From Muribaculaceae bacterium (GTDB taxonomy: Bacteria > Bacteroidota > Bacteroidia > Bacteroidales > Muribaculaceae), in contig JAGASI010000020.1 of assembly GCA_017621845.1 (NCBI GenBank), forward strand, positions 24,149 to 88,148: DNA of 64,000 nucleotides, given 5' to 3'. Made by a program: the position numbers and the translations under genes. The notes beneath the pieces were generated by a model, which saw nothing but the letters and a program-made list of their open reading frames with translations, was not told the DNA's origin and searched no databases. This document shows positions 26,735-35,863 of this stretch, in pieces. Every line of letters starts with the position of its first letter. The stretch's first letter is position 1.

Positions 26735-27760
26735 TTAGTGTTTGATTTCCTTTTTGAGTTGGTCAACGTCGTCAAACAGTGAGCGCAGACGACGCATGCA
26801 GGCTGTCTGTCTGAGGAAGTCTGAAGATTTGATTGCGGGATATCCCATGAGAGTGACGCCGTCGGGGACGTTGTTGGGTACGCCCGACTGTGCACCGATT
26901 GTAACTCGGTCGCCAACGGTGATATGTCCTGCAAATCCGACCTGTCCTGCAAATACACAGTTGCTGCCAATCTTGGTGGATCCGGCGACGCCTGTCTGAG
27001 CGGCAAATACGTTGTCGTGACCGAGTTGGACGTTATGTGCAATCTGGATGAGGTTGTCAAGCTTGGTACCGTGGCCTATATGTGTGGCACCCATTGTGGC
27101 TCGGTCAATGGTGGTGTTGGCTCCAATCTCCACGTCGTCTTCAATCTCGACGATACCCATCTGGGGTATCTTGTTATAAGAGCCGTCGGCGGTGGGTGCA
27201 AATCCAAATCCATCGGCACCAATGACGGCACCGCTGTGCAGGATGCATCTGTTGCCGATTTTACAGCCATCATAAACCTTGACCCCCGAGTAGAGTATTG
27301 AGCCGGCACCAATCTTGACGCCTCGACCTACATAGCAGTGGGGATAAATCTTGGCGCCTTCCTCGAGCACGGCTCCATCGCCGATATAGGCAAAGGCCCC
27401 GACGTACACGTCCTTGCCGAGGGTCGCCGTTGGTGAGACATAGCAGGGTTGCTCTATACCCGAGGGGGCCTGTGCCATCATGCGCTGAGCGATGGTCATC
27501 AATTCAGACACGGCTTCGTATGGGTTGGCAACGCGTATGAGTGTGGCGCTGATAGGATGTTCGGCAACAAAATCGTTTGAGACCAATACTACCGATGAGT
27601 GTGTTTGATAGATGTAATGGGTGTACTTGGGGTTGGCCAGAAATGAAATGGCTCCGGGATGCCCTTCCTCAATTTTGGCAAATGTGCTGACGGTGGCTTG
27701 AGGATTTCCATCGACGGTTCCGTTGATGAGCTGGGCTATGGTTGTGGCTGTAAATTCCAT
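26735..27760 (-). CDS. lpxD: UDP-3-O-acylglucosamine N-acyltransferase
   Basis: A 341-residue hexapeptide-repeat acyltransferase. The N-terminal ~100 residues form the LpxD uridine-binding domain, then a beta-helix with GADGFGFAP and [33 protein letters not shown], which carries the catalytic histidine. It adds the second hydroxyacyl chain in lipid A synthesis. First gene of the lipid A operon, with a likely promoter about 130 bp upstream. Confidence 0.97.
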   Translation of the reverse strand: MEFTATTIAQLINGTVDGNPQATVSTFAKIEEGHPGAISFLANPKYTHYIYQTHSSVVLVSNDFVAEHPISATLIRVANPYEAVSELMTIAQRMMAQAPSGIEQPCYVSPTATLGKDVYVGAFAYIGDGAVLEEGAKIYPHCYVGRGVKIGAGSILYSGVKVYDGCKIGNRCILHSGAVIGADGFGFAPTADGSYNKIPQMGIVEIEDDVEIGANTTIDRATMGATHIGHGTKLDNLIQIAHNVQLGHDNVFAAQTGVAGSTKIGSNCVFAGQVGFAGHITVGDRVTIGAQSGVPNNVPDGVTLMGYPAIKSSDFLRQTACMRRLRSLFDDVDQLKKEIKH

Positions 27761-27889
27761 TATGGGGTGAGTTATGTGTCAGACTGTAAAGTCGTTACGA
27801 TGATATCTGCCGGGCCTTAATGACGTGGAGTATGTCTGAGTGATTTTAGGTTTTTAGACATATATACCGACCGATGTCATTTCAGTGTG

Positions 27890-27897
27890 CAAAGATG
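27890..27897 (-). promoter_or_regulatory. Probable promoter -7 box of the lipid A operon
   Basis: CATCTTTG on the minus strand deviates at one position from TAnnTTTG. A TTG lies 21 nt upstream. It would give a 5' leader of about 125 nt before lpxD. Confidence 0.5.
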
Positions 27898-27995
27898 AGA
27901 AAAAAAACTCAAATTGCCCAATTTTAGCCTCTAAAAGCGACTTGTCACAGGCTGTTTTGTGTTAACAATTGGTGTGAAGTACCGGTATAATGGTA

Positions 27996-28442
27996 TCAAT
28001 CATCGTCAAGGTTGTCATCATCGTCATCCCAATCGAGGTAGAAGTCGTTTTCAAAGGCTTCTTGGGTGAATTTTGATAATTCACGTCCTTCACGTTTGGT
28101 AGGGCGTCCCAGTCCTTTGCGACGGTCGACAAATCCCGAGATGCGTATGACATCGAGCATGTCATATTGAGATTGGGGTGTGAGGTTTTCGAGATATTCG
28201 GGGACGAGCTTGGCGCCGAGACGATTTTCGGTGAGGGCTTTGACTTTAAATGTATAGGTGATGGGCGGTTTGCGCACGTTGACTATGTCACCGACTTTGA
28301 CCATTCTTGATGGCTTGGCTATGACCTCCGGGTCACGACCTATAGACACGCGGCCTTTCTTGCAGGCATCGGTAGCGAGTGTGCGGGTCTTGAAGATCCT
28401 CATGGCCCATATCCACTTGTCAATTCTTACTTCGGTCTTCAT
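27996..28442 (-). CDS. S4-domain RNA-binding protein, HslR family
   Basis: A 148-residue basic protein. The N-terminal S4 domain is clear: [30 protein letters not shown], then [23 protein letters not shown]. The tail becomes acidic (…[12 protein letters not shown]). The HslR/Hsp15 group binds stalled 50S subunits that still carry nascent chain-tRNA. Its start overlaps the pth stop by ATGA, and Pth releases peptidyl-tRNA, so the pair may act together in ribosome rescue; that link is an inference. Confidence 0.88.
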   Translation of the reverse strand: MKTEVRIDKWIWAMRIFKTRTLATDACKKGRVSIGRDPEVIAKPSRMVKVGDIVNVRKPPITYTFKVKALTENRLGAKLVPEYLENLTPQSQYDMLDVIRISGFVDRRKGLGRPTKREGRELSKFTQEAFENDFYLDWDDDDDNLDDD

Positions 28443-29002
28443 TTGTTATTGTATTTGCACATGGCATTTTGTATGCCGGCGAGGACCAATTCTTTGATGG
28501 CATCAATGGCTACAGCTATGCGCTCTTTCAATACTTCACGTTGTTCGGGAGGAAAGTTGCCAAGGACATAGTCTATCTGACAACCACGCGGGAAGTCGTT
28601 GCCGATGCCGAATTTCAGACGGGCATAGGCTTGGGTGCCGAGCATCTGGGCGATGTTTTTGAGCCCGTTATGTCCGGCGTCGCTACCCGAGGGTTTGATG
28701 CGTATGGCGCCAAGAGGGAGTGATATGTCGTCGACGATAATAAGAATGTTTTCCAACTCGATGCCTTCTTTTTCTTTCCAGTATCTCACGGCATTGCCGC
28801 TGAGGTTCATATAAGTCGAGGGCTTGAGCAGGATAAGTTGTTTGTTCTTAAGTCGGGTATGGGCGATGTCGCCATAACGGGCGGTTTCAAAAGAAATATT
28901 GGACGCCTCGGCCAAGGCATCCAATATTTTAAAACCTATGTTGTGCCGGGTATTACGATATTCATCGCCTATGTTACCCAACCCAACTATAAGATATTTC
29001 AT
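28439..29002 (-). CDS. pth: Peptidyl-tRNA hydrolase
   Basis: A 187-residue enzyme with the Pth motifs: [21 protein letters not shown] (catalytic His about residue 20), [10 protein letters not shown], and [18 protein letters not shown]. It cleaves the ester bond of peptidyl-tRNAs that drop off ribosomes. It lies 23 bp after rplY and overlaps hslR by four bases, in a translation-related operon driven by the promoter before rplY. Confidence 0.97.
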   Translation of the reverse strand: MKYLIVGLGNIGDEYRNTRHNIGFKILDALAEASNISFETARYGDIAHTRLKNKQLILLKPSTYMNLSGNAVRYWKEKEGIELENILIIVDDISLPLGAIRIKPSGSDAGHNGLKNIAQMLGTQAYARLKFGIGNDFPRGCQIDYVLGNFPPEQREVLKERIAVAIDAIKELVLAGIQNAMCKYNNK

Positions 29003-29025
29003 GTAATAATTGTCTTAAATTCCAA

Positions 29026-29676
29026 TTACTTAGCGGCAGCTTGAGCGGCACCACGGGCGGCACGTGTGAGCTGAACGGCACATACGACAGCGTTCTTGGC
29101 GTTAACGAGTTCAAGGCCTTCAAAGTGAATGTCGGCGACTTGCATTGTTTTGCCGAGGCCGAGGTTGTCAACGTTGATGACGAGACGCTCGGGAACGTTG
29201 GTATATATGGCGCGCACTTTAAGTTTCTTCATAGACAAGGAGAGTTTACCACCGGCTTTAACACCTTCGGCGTGGCCTTCAAGTTTAACGGGAACTTCGA
29301 TAACAACGGGCTTGGTGTCGTTGACTTCAAGGAAGTCGAGGTGAAGGATGGTGTCTTTGACGGGGTCAAACTGGATGTCTTTGAGAACAGCCATTGTCTT
29401 GTGGCCGTTGAACTCAAGCTCTACGGCATAGATATCGGGGGTGTAGACGAGTTTGCGAACAGCATCCTGGGTGACTACGAGGTCGGTGGTGATGAGGCCT
29501 TTGTTGTTGCCAATCTCGACAACTTTTTGACCGGCTTCGAGCTTACCGTTGAAGGGGAGTTCAACGATTGCGCCACCATTAAGTACTACGGGGATTTTAC
29601 CCTCGGCGCGCAGGGCTTTGGTTGCTTTCTTACCGAGGTCAACGCGGGGCTCGGCTACGAGTTGAAAAGTTTTCAT
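29026..29676 (-). CDS. rplY: 50S ribosomal protein L25 (CTC form)
   Basis: A 216-residue protein of the longer general-stress L25/CTC type. The N-terminal L25 5S-rRNA-binding domain (LVAEPRVDLGKKATKALRAEGKIPVVLNGG) is followed by the TL5-like beta domain, ending in an Ala/Arg-rich tail. First gene of rplY-pth-hslR. A near-perfect promoter lies about 86 bp upstream, giving a structured leader. Confidence 0.93.
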   Translation of the reverse strand: MKTFQLVAEPRVDLGKKATKALRAEGKIPVVLNGGAIVELPFNGKLEAGQKVVEIGNNKGLITTDLVVTQDAVRKLVYTPDIYAVELEFNGHKTMAVLKDIQFDPVKDTILHLDFLEVNDTKPVVIEVPVKLEGHAEGVKAGGKLSLSMKKLKVRAIYTNVPERLVINVDNLGLGKTMQVADIHFEGLELVNAKNAVVCAVQLTRAARGAAQAAAK

Positions 29677-29761
29677 TGTGTTGTAAAAATTGTAAAATGT
29701 TGTGTTACTAAAAATTAGATGCTTCCTAATTTCCCATCACACGGGATGCTAAAAAGCACCG

Positions 29762-29793
29762 CAAAGGTACAATTTTTTATTTATACTGCCAAA
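29762..29793 (-). promoter_or_regulatory. Promoter of rplY-pth-hslR
   Basis: TTTG (29793-29790), exactly 20 nt, then TACCTTTG (29769-29762), a perfect Bacteroidota promoter. The roughly 80-nt leader contains a short TCCC/GGGA hairpin. Confidence 0.9.
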
Positions 29794-29910
29794 TATAATA
29801 GTCATATCACGCGTGAATGACGATAAGTGTGGTGTAAAGCGTTAGGAATAAGTCATATAGGCGTATATATCGTTGTGCACCGGTGTTTTCCCCGAGTCAA
29901 ATATGAGCTT

Positions 29911-30354
29911 TTATAGTTTAAAGGTTATTGGAAGTATGTAGGTCGCACGAACGATACGTCCTTCCATTTTGCCGGGAGACCAACGTGGCATTTTTTTTAC
30001 CACGCGGATTGCCTCGGCATCAAGAGCGGGATGTACACCGCGAACAACTTTGATGTTACTCAGACTACCGTCTTTCTCTACGATGAATTGGAGAGTAACT
30101 TTACCGGTTATTTTTTCTTCAGCAGCAGAAGGTGGATAAACAATATTCCGGGCTATCCAGGAATATAATGCCGCGTCTCCACCGGGAAATGTAGGTTTTA
30201 GCTCAACGGGTCCATATATGTTAGAATGTTCTGTCTGTTTATCCGGCACGGGGTTGCTTGTTGTCTGCGCCGCTACCGGCATGGTGGCGAGCATAAAGGT
30301 AGGTAGTCCCAATATTAGTGCCGTGACAGATAGGGCGAGTAATAGATGTCTCAT
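29911..30354 (-). CDS. Secreted TonB C-terminal domain protein
   Basis: A 147-residue protein with a hydrophobic N-terminus (about residues 1-30) ending in an Ala-rich site that reads as a signal peptide. The rest is a TonB C-terminal domain: FPGGDAALYSWIARNIVYPPSA, GKVTLQFIVEKDGSLSNIKVVRGVHPALDAEAIRVVKKMPRWSPG. The long proline-rich linker of energy-transducing TonB is missing, so a periplasmic structural or regulatory role is as likely as energising transport. No ExbB/D genes are near. It lies 47 bp after the HNH gene on the same strand. Confidence 0.85.
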   Translation of the reverse strand: MRHLLLALSVTALILGLPTFMLATMPVAAQTTSNPVPDKQTEHSNIYGPVELKPTFPGGDAALYSWIARNIVYPPSAAEEKITGKVTLQFIVEKDGSLSNIKVVRGVHPALDAEAIRVVKKMPRWSPGKMEGRIVRATYILPITFKL

Positions 30355-30401
30355 AGTATAAAAAAGTATGGGGTGATTATTAGGTTAAACTATACATGAG
30401 T

Positions 30402-31052
30402 TTATATGTTTGTAAGAACTTTTCGGATTGCTGTGGGGAATTCTCCGACTGATTCCAGTATCACGTCTTCGGACAAAATGCCGTTGGCATACATCGGGGC
30501 ATAGTTCTGTGCGACCATTGTCATTACCTGGTAGCGATGCCTCACTAATGAGTCTTCGTTCAGGTTGAACAGTCTTATTGTTGCTCTACCACGACTCTTG
30601 TCTCCTTTTTCTTCATCCAGGGATATATATTCGCCGGTCATGAGGTCTATATCGAGAAAGTCTTCAGGGTTATCGCGGTCGGGCTTTAATAATAGTGTGT
30701 AATCACCGGTGTTCTTGTTGTAATCGGCTTCGGTCATATTGCTGTCTTTATAGCATGCGCCGTAAGGGTCCGCTCTCTTGTTTGTTTTTCGCCATGCTAC
30801 AAATATATTGTCATAACTAAATATGAGGTTTGGATTTAGACTTTGTTTTACATAGTGGTCTATATGCACACTGTTTTTGTCCGGGTTGGGAAGACGCAGT
30901 TCGGTATAAGCACACATCCGGCCTTGTATTACCCATAAATGTCGGGTTAAGTCGGGTTTGACCGGGGATACATCATTCCAACTGTCCGGTCGGTGCTTTT
31001 TAAGGAAATCAATATAAAAATCAGGTGCTTCTCCTTTTGATATTTTATGCAT
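30402..31052 (-). CDS. HNH nuclease-like protein, PtuB-type partner (Septu-like)
   Basis: A 216-residue protein downstream of and overlapping an AAA ATPase gene by 8 bases. Residues 45-92 keep the outline of the PtuB/TIGR02646 HNH domain: RMCAYTE, VHIDHYVKQSLNP, FSYDNIFVAW and TNK. The usual zinc CxxC pairs are incomplete (Cys47-x-x-Thr50; no Cys pair before Asn91-Lys92), while His63, His66 and Asn91 remain. In Septu anti-phage systems the HNH partner cuts DNA when released by the ATPase. The pairing is convincing; the exact family assignment is from memory. Confidence 0.75.
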   Translation of the reverse strand: MHKISKGEAPDFYIDFLKKHRPDSWNDVSPVKPDLTRHLWVIQGRMCAYTELRLPNPDKNSVHIDHYVKQSLNPNLIFSYDNIFVAWRKTNKRADPYGACYKDSNMTEADYNKNTGDYTLLLKPDRDNPEDFLDIDLMTGEYISLDEEKGDKSRGRATIRLFNLNEDSLVRHRYQVMTMVAQNYAPMYANGILSEDVILESVGEFPTAIRKVLTNI

Positions 31053-32097
31053 TTTTACGCTCCTGTCTCGTTATATCCATTCTTATCATCACCAAATCGG
31101 CATCAGAAAATCCGATAATATTCTCCAACGGCTCCATCACTTCCCGGGCTTCTTCAAGTCGGCCATCCCTTACCAGTTCACGTAAATGTTCCAGTTTTTT
31201 TAATATCTCGGGGTCACGTTGTCCCTTGACATGCTGTATTGAAGCGAGCACGTCGGCAACAGTCCATCCGTAGGGCCCTTCCTCGACATAATCGGCATGA
31301 GTGTTGCCCTCGGAATCCCTTGTAAGTACGCGCAATTCCTCGCTCTTGGCCGACCCTATAATCTGTGGGCTATGTGTAGCTATAATGACTTGACAATCTT
31401 CTTCATTGAGTTCCACTACACGGCGAATCAACCCAAGGAAATGGCTTTGCCATGCCGGATGCAATGAGTCTTCAGGCTCGTCAAACATCACCAAGGCGCC
31501 CTTTACTTTTTCAAGGAATAGCGGAAGCACTTTGGCAATGAGTTTACGTTCTCCCGATGATAGTGATTCCGGCCCGAATGTGTTCCCATCGCTATTTTCA
31601 AACAGCACCTTCTTGTCTCTGGTAATGCGGTGAAATTTAACGGCCATTCCGAGTTGACCGAATATTTCATCAAAGACTCGTTTGATATTATTATAGGCAT
31701 CATTGGCGGCAAGACCGTCATCATAAACGACCTTGTCTACGTATGCCAAAAGAGCTTGCGATAAATCCAAGGCCACCTTGTCGGGCGATTGCTCGGCTGT
31801 AAAATAAATAACTTTATTAACATTGCAAACACCACCGTTGTGGAATAGTTTTTGATCACTAAATGTACAACGTTGAATTACGTCATTGCGCTCGACATCA
31901 ATAAATCCATTGGCCGGCCCTAAAAAAGGCTTGGTCACTATGGTTTTAAGGAAATTAAGCAATGTTGTTTTGCCCGAGCCGTTCACACCGGCTATTACAG
32001 TTATGGCGAGAGGCTTCGGAGACTCTGGAGGTGTAAATCTTACATCAAGGTTTTTGAGTCCCTGATAATTATCTAAATGTAGCGCTTGTATTTTCAT
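31045..32097 (-). CDS. AAA/SMC-like ATPase, PtuA-type (Septu-like defence)
   Basis: A 350-residue ABC-type ATPase of the OLD/PtuA kind. Walker A GVNGSGKTT is at residues 37-45, the ABC signature LSSGERKLIA and Walker B LVMFDEPEDSLHP follow, then the IIATHSPQIIG switch. The frame is open 12 codons further upstream, but the promoter at 32103-32134 overlaps that region, so the start is ATG 32097. This gives an almost leaderless mRNA. With the overlapping HNH gene it forms a two-gene module like Septu type I; a retron partner (reverse transcriptase) was not seen. Confidence 0.82.
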   Translation of the reverse strand: MKIQALHLDNYQGLKNLDVRFTPPESPKPLAITVIAGVNGSGKTTLLNFLKTIVTKPFLGPANGFIDVERNDVIQRCTFSDQKLFHNGGVCNVNKVIYFTAEQSPDKVALDLSQALLAYVDKVVYDDGLAANDAYNNIKRVFDEIFGQLGMAVKFHRITRDKKVLFENSDGNTFGPESLSSGERKLIAKVLPLFLEKVKGALVMFDEPEDSLHPAWQSHFLGLIRRVVELNEEDCQVIIATHSPQIIGSAKSEELRVLTRDSEGNTHADYVEEGPYGWTVADVLASIQHVKGQRDPEILKKLEHLRELVRDGRLEEAREVMEPLENIIGFSDADLVMIRMDITRQERKNA

Positions 32098-32102
32098 AAT
32101 CA

Positions 32103-32134
32103 CAAATGTATAAAAATATCTGATACTACGCAAA
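32103..32134 (-). promoter_or_regulatory. Promoter of the ATPase-HNH defence pair
   Basis: TTTG (32134-32131), exactly 20 nt, TACATTTG (32110-32103). The ATG lies 5 nt after the -7 box, so transcription would start at or within a few bases of the start codon. Confidence 0.85.
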
Positions 32135-32194
32135 TTAGATTTTCACAACGTGAGGAGCTCTTATGAAATCGAGAAGCTGATATGTGGATGTGAA

Positions 32195-33406
32195 TTATTT
32201 GTCGAGGTCGGTGAAGAAAGTGGGAATGTTGGCGATGAAGACGTCGGGGGTGTCGAGCAACGGGCGGTTGGCGATGAGGTCGGCGAGTTTAATAAGGCCT
32301 ACAACATAGTTTACGCCGGTTGATGAGTATCGCTCGCTGATACTTTCAAATGGTAATAGCGATGGAATGTCGGTGTCTTTAAACCTTACATATACCTTGA
32401 GTGGCAGGTCGGTGGTGTAGGCAGGACGGCCACGGTAGCCCATTTTTTTGTATTCATAGCGATAGCCGTGGAGACGTGCCATGACGTCGGAGAGTATCGA
32501 TGAGGCTGTGGGGAGAGAACCGGCGCCCTTGCCGAACATGAACTGGCGGTCATAGCACTCGCCACGTATCACAACACCGTTGTACTCGTCATCAACGCTA
32601 TAGATGTATTTGGAGCGCGTGACAAATTCGGGCATAACGAACATTGTGAACTTGTCGTCCCCGATTTTGGCAACCTGGGCCACGAGTTTGATTTTGACGC
32701 GTTTTTCGCGTGCATAGTTTATGTCATAGTCGTTGATGTGGGATATGCCGTAGGTGAATATTTCTTCCGGAGCGACATATACACCGAGTGCATGAACGGT
32801 GATGATGATGAGCTTGAACAGCGAGTCATATCCATCGATGTCAAACGATGGGTCGGCTTCGGCAAATCCTAATTGCTGGGCGCGTTTAAGAGCCGAGTCA
32901 TAGCTCTCGTCATGGTCAAACACCTGTGAGAGAATATAGTTGGACGAGCCGTTGAGAATACCCTTGACTTCGAGCAACAGATCGTTGTCATAGTATTCCT
33001 CGAGGTTGCGGATAACGGGTATTGAGCCACATGACGAGGCGTCATACAGCAGGGCGGTGTCATAGCGCCGTTGCAGGTCTATCAACTCGGGGAGATGGCG
33101 TGCTATCATAGCCTTACTGCCCGAAACAACGGGTATGCCAGCTCTCAGCGCCCGGGTTACTATACGATACGAAGCCTCGGCATCGCTGATGACCTCGACG
33201 ATAAGGTTTATACGTGGGTCGTTGAAGATGTCATCGGGATTTGATGTGAGTAGTGTCGGGTCAAGGTCGATCGATCGGGGTTTGTTAATGTCCCTGACAC
33301 AGATACGCTTGATTTCGGCATGGGCGTTACGTGCCTTGCCTATGATTTTTACTATTCCGGAACCAACTGTCCCTAATCCGAATAGTCCAATATTTATTGT
33401 TGCCAT
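32195..33406 (-). CDS. hom: Homoserine dehydrogenase
   Basis: A 403-residue enzyme. The NAD(P) loop LGTVGSGIV lies near the N-terminus. The catalytic domain shows VSGSKAMIA, the KGILNGSSNYIL motif, the Glu-Asp active-site segment GFAEADPSFDIDGYDSLFKL. It reduces aspartate semialdehyde to homoserine, the branch point to Met and Thr. The C-terminal ~60 residues lack a clear ACT domain, so threonine feedback is uncertain. Its start overlaps the metX stop by 13 bases; it is the last gene of metY-metX-hom. Confidence 0.93.
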   Translation of the reverse strand: MATINIGLFGLGTVGSGIVKIIGKARNAHAEIKRICVRDINKPRSIDLDPTLLTSNPDDIFNDPRINLIVEVISDAEASYRIVTRALRAGIPVVSGSKAMIARHLPELIDLQRRYDTALLYDASSCGSIPVIRNLEEYYDNDLLLEVKGILNGSSNYILSQVFDHDESYDSALKRAQQLGFAEADPSFDIDGYDSLFKLIIITVHALGVYVAPEEIFTYGISHINDYDINYAREKRVKIKLVAQVAKIGDDKFTMFVMPEFVTRSKYIYSVDDEYNGVVIRGECYDRQFMFGKGAGSLPTASSILSDVMARLHGYRYEYKKMGYRGRPAYTTDLPLKVYVRFKDTDIPSLLPFESISERYSSTGVNYVVGLIKLADLIANRPLLDTPDVFIANIPTFFTDLDK

Positions 33407-34425
33407 AAGAAATTGTAAAGTATAGAGTTAAGTTGGTCATACTCGACCAGAAAGCCATCATGACCCAGAGGCGAGTCAATATGGTGATAAATGGCGCCGG
33501 GTATACGAGCCGTAAGAGCTTTCATCTCAGCGACGGTAAAAATAATATCGGTAGTGATACCAACGACAACCGTGGGCATGGACAAGCATGCAAGGGCGTT
33601 GTCGAGACCGCCACGTCCGCGACCAACATCGTGAGTGTCAAATGTGTCGAGAATGGTCACGTAAGAGTAGGCGTCGAAGCGTCTAACCAGTTTGTCGCCC
33701 TGATGTTGCTGGTATGTACAGGCGCGGTGGACAGCAGGGATGGTGTCATTGTCACAATGCGGGTCCTGCTGTGAGATGTTATATCCCTCGGGGCCGCGAT
33801 AGGTGAGCATACCTATTGCACGGGCGGCGGCGAGTCCACGGGCAGCGGCATCGGCATGGTGTTCGCCCCAAGTGCTGTCAGCCTTGATAGCCATGCGTTG
33901 GGTCTCATCGACAGCTATCGCCCAGGGAGAGGCTTTGGCATCCGTTGCGACCAAAACCAGGCGGTCAAATCTATGTGGCTCCTGTACGGCCCATTCCAAG
34001 GCTTGGAAACCGCCAACCGAACTGCCTACCAAAGCATAGATGCGGCCGATGCCGAGATGGTCGGCCAACAGTCGGTGGGCATGGACAACATCCCGCATCG
34101 TCAAGCGCGGGAAGGTGTCATACCACGGTTCTCCGGAAGCAGGATTTATAGACATCGGTCCGGTGGTGCCATAACAAGAGCCGAGGATATTGGCACACAC
34201 CACAAACGCTTTGGCCGGGTCGAGGAAGCGGCCCGCCTCAATGGTATGTGGCCACCAGTCGCTGACATCGCTGTTGGCCGTCAGCGCATGGGCTACCCAT
34301 ACACAGTTGTCCCGCCCGGAGGTGAGTGTTCCCCACGTGTGGTAAGCGATGTCGAGTGACGGGAGTATGCGTCCACTCTCCAATTCAAATGGGTGGGGGT
34401 AATGATAAACCTTTAGTTGTGACAT
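33394..34425 (-). CDS. metX: Homoserine O-acetyltransferase
   Basis: A 343-residue alpha/beta-hydrolase of the MetX family. It shows the oxyanion motif NILGSCYGTTGP, the nucleophile elbow VGSSVGGFQALEWA (Ser136) and the C-terminal GHDGFL histidine. It activates homoserine to O-acetylhomoserine (a succinyl donor is possible; the family does not fix this). It lies between metY (34-bp gap) and hom (13-bp overlap) in a compact methionine operon governed by the attenuator at 35775-35935. Confidence 0.95.
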   Translation of the reverse strand: MSQLKVYHYPHPFELESGRILPSLDIAYHTWGTLTSGRDNCVWVAHALTANSDVSDWWPHTIEAGRFLDPAKAFVVCANILGSCYGTTGPMSINPASGEPWYDTFPRLTMRDVVHAHRLLADHLGIGRIYALVGSSVGGFQALEWAVQEPHRFDRLVLVATDAKASPWAIAVDETQRMAIKADSTWGEHHADAAARGLAAARAIGMLTYRGPEGYNISQQDPHCDNDTIPAVHRACTYQQHQGDKLVRRFDAYSYVTILDTFDTHDVGRGRGGLDNALACLSMPTVVVGITTDIIFTVAEMKALTARIPGAIYHHIDSPLGHDGFLVEYDQLNSILYNFLWQQ

Positions 34426-34459
34426 CCTAAAAGAGTAATCAGGTTAAAGAAATGGTTGC

Positions 34460-35758
34460 TTACTGTTTTTTTACACCATGGGTTTTTACAGCTTGTTCAA
34501 AGTCGGCGATAATGTCCTCGACATCTTCGAGGCCGAGCGATATACGCAGAAGGGTGGGTGTAACGCCGGCTTGTTTCATATCGCTGTCGCTGAGCTGTTT
34601 GTGGGTTGTTGAAGCGGGGTGTGTCACTACTGATATTGAGTCTCCTATCATAGTCATGTGTGCAAATAATTGCAGAGCTTCAACTACATGTGCGGTGGTA
34701 TTTACATCTCCGTTAAGTTCAACATTGAGCACCGCCGAACCTCCATGCTTAAAGTATTTCTGAGCCAGGGCGTGAGAGGGATGGTCTTCAAATCCCACAT
34801 AGCTGACTGTCTTGACGTATGGCGACTCTCTCAGGTATTGAGCAAAACGGCGTGTTGACTCTACCTGATGTCTGACTCGCAATGAAAGCGTTTCCAAGCC
34901 TAAGAGCATAAGGTAGCTGTCAAAAGCTGAGGGACATGGACCGAGGTCACGCAGGACGTCAACGCGGCACTTGGCGATGAAAGCGGCAGGGCCGAATGTT
35001 TGCCACATATTGAGCCCATGATAGCTCTCGTCGGGACCGTCAATGTCGGGATAGCGCCCGTTGCTCCAATCAAAGCGGCCGCTGTCAACTATAATGCCAC
35101 CCATGGCTGTGCCGTGGCCGTTAATCCATTTGGTAGCCGAGTCGACAATGATGTCGGCTCCCCAGTCAAATGGGTTGCACAGGTAGCCGCCGGCGCCGAA
35201 GGTGTTGTCGATAACCAGTGGTGTGCCATGACGGTGTGCAACATCGGCCAAAGCCTCGATATCTACGACATGACAGGTAGGATTGCCCATGCTCTCGGCA
35301 AATACCAGACGAGTGTCTTTGTCGATGAGTTTTTCAAAGTCGGCCGGGTCGGTGCTCGCGGCAATTCTGACCTCGATGCCGAGACGGTCGAGAGTGTGGC
35401 GGTATTGGTTGTAGGTGCCACCATAGAGCAGAGGCGAAGCCACGATATTCTGACCCTTGGAGGTGAGGTTGAGGACAGTTACCATGATGGCCGACATGCC
35501 CGAGGCAAGCGCCAGCGCGCCAATGCCGCCATAGAGAGCGGCCACGCGCTCCTCATAGGCTGTGTTGGTGGGATTCTGCAGGCGGGTGTATATGTTGCCC
35601 GGCTCGCTTAGCTCAAACAGATTGGCTGCATATTCACAGTCTTTAAAACGGTAAGCGGCGGTGGGATAAATAGCTATGCCGCGTGAGCCGGTAGGCTCCT
35701 GGTGATTGAGACCGGCATGGATCTGTCGTGTCTGAAAACCTAAGTTTTTATAGTCCAT
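34460..35758 (-). CDS. metY: O-acetylhomoserine sulfhydrylase
   Basis: A 432-residue PLP enzyme of the Cys/Met metabolism family. Seen are the N-terminal FQTRQIHAGLN, the VIDNTFGAGGYLCNPFDWGADI region and the PLP lysine in DSATKWINGHG. The length and GA-type insertions fit the sulfide-using MetY rather than cystathionine synthases. It makes homocysteine from O-acetylhomoserine and sulfide. ATG at 35758 lies 17 nt after the U-run of the leader terminator, so its transcription is the direct target of the attenuator. Confidence 0.95.
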   Translation of the reverse strand: MDYKNLGFQTRQIHAGLNHQEPTGSRGIAIYPTAAYRFKDCEYAANLFELSEPGNIYTRLQNPTNTAYEERVAALYGGIGALALASGMSAIMVTVLNLTSKGQNIVASPLLYGGTYNQYRHTLDRLGIEVRIAASTDPADFEKLIDKDTRLVFAESMGNPTCHVVDIEALADVAHRHGTPLVIDNTFGAGGYLCNPFDWGADIIVDSATKWINGHGTAMGGIIVDSGRFDWSNGRYPDIDGPDESYHGLNMWQTFGPAAFIAKCRVDVLRDLGPCPSAFDSYLMLLGLETLSLRVRHQVESTRRFAQYLRESPYVKTVSYVGFEDHPSHALAQKYFKHGGSAVLNVELNGDVNTTAHVVEALQLFAHMTMIGDSISVVTHPASTTHKQLSDSDMKQAGVTPTLLRISLGLEDVEDIIADFEQAVKTHGVKKQ

Positions 35759-35774
35759 AATAATATTTATTATT

Positions 35775-35814
35775 AAAAAAATCCGGTCTGACGGGTTGGT
35801 GTCGGACCGGATTT
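35775..35814 (-). terminator. Leader terminator (attenuator) before metY
   Basis: On the minus strand a 14-bp stem (35814-35801 with 35792-35779, one G-U pair) closes an 8-nt loop ACCAACCC and is followed by a run of seven T (35781-35775). It sits between the Met-rich leader ORF and metY, oriented to stop metY-metX-hom transcription. Its 5' arm plus loop can instead pair with 35849-35863. Confidence 0.93.
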
Positions 35815-35863
35815 AGTTATCTGTAGATATATTGCTCTAATTTTAACTCCGATCCGACAACCC
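35793..35863 (-). promoter_or_regulatory. metY leader: Antiterminator structure of the met leader
   Basis: GGGUU (35863-35859) pairs with AACCC (35797-35793) in the terminator loop, and GUCGGAUCGG (35858-35849) pairs with CCGGUCCGAC (35810-35801), the terminator 5' arm. That is 15 pairs with one G-U and a 3-nt bulge. This structure and the terminator exclude each other. The 5' half lies in the last codons of the leader ORF, ending 3 nt before its final sense codon, where a ribosome at the stop codon would cover it. Confidence 0.85.

Noticed and set aside
29041..29718. 225-codon plus-strand frame opposite rplY
   Set aside because: Gly/Phe/Val-rich antisense product; L25 on the minus strand has clear motifs and a promoter.
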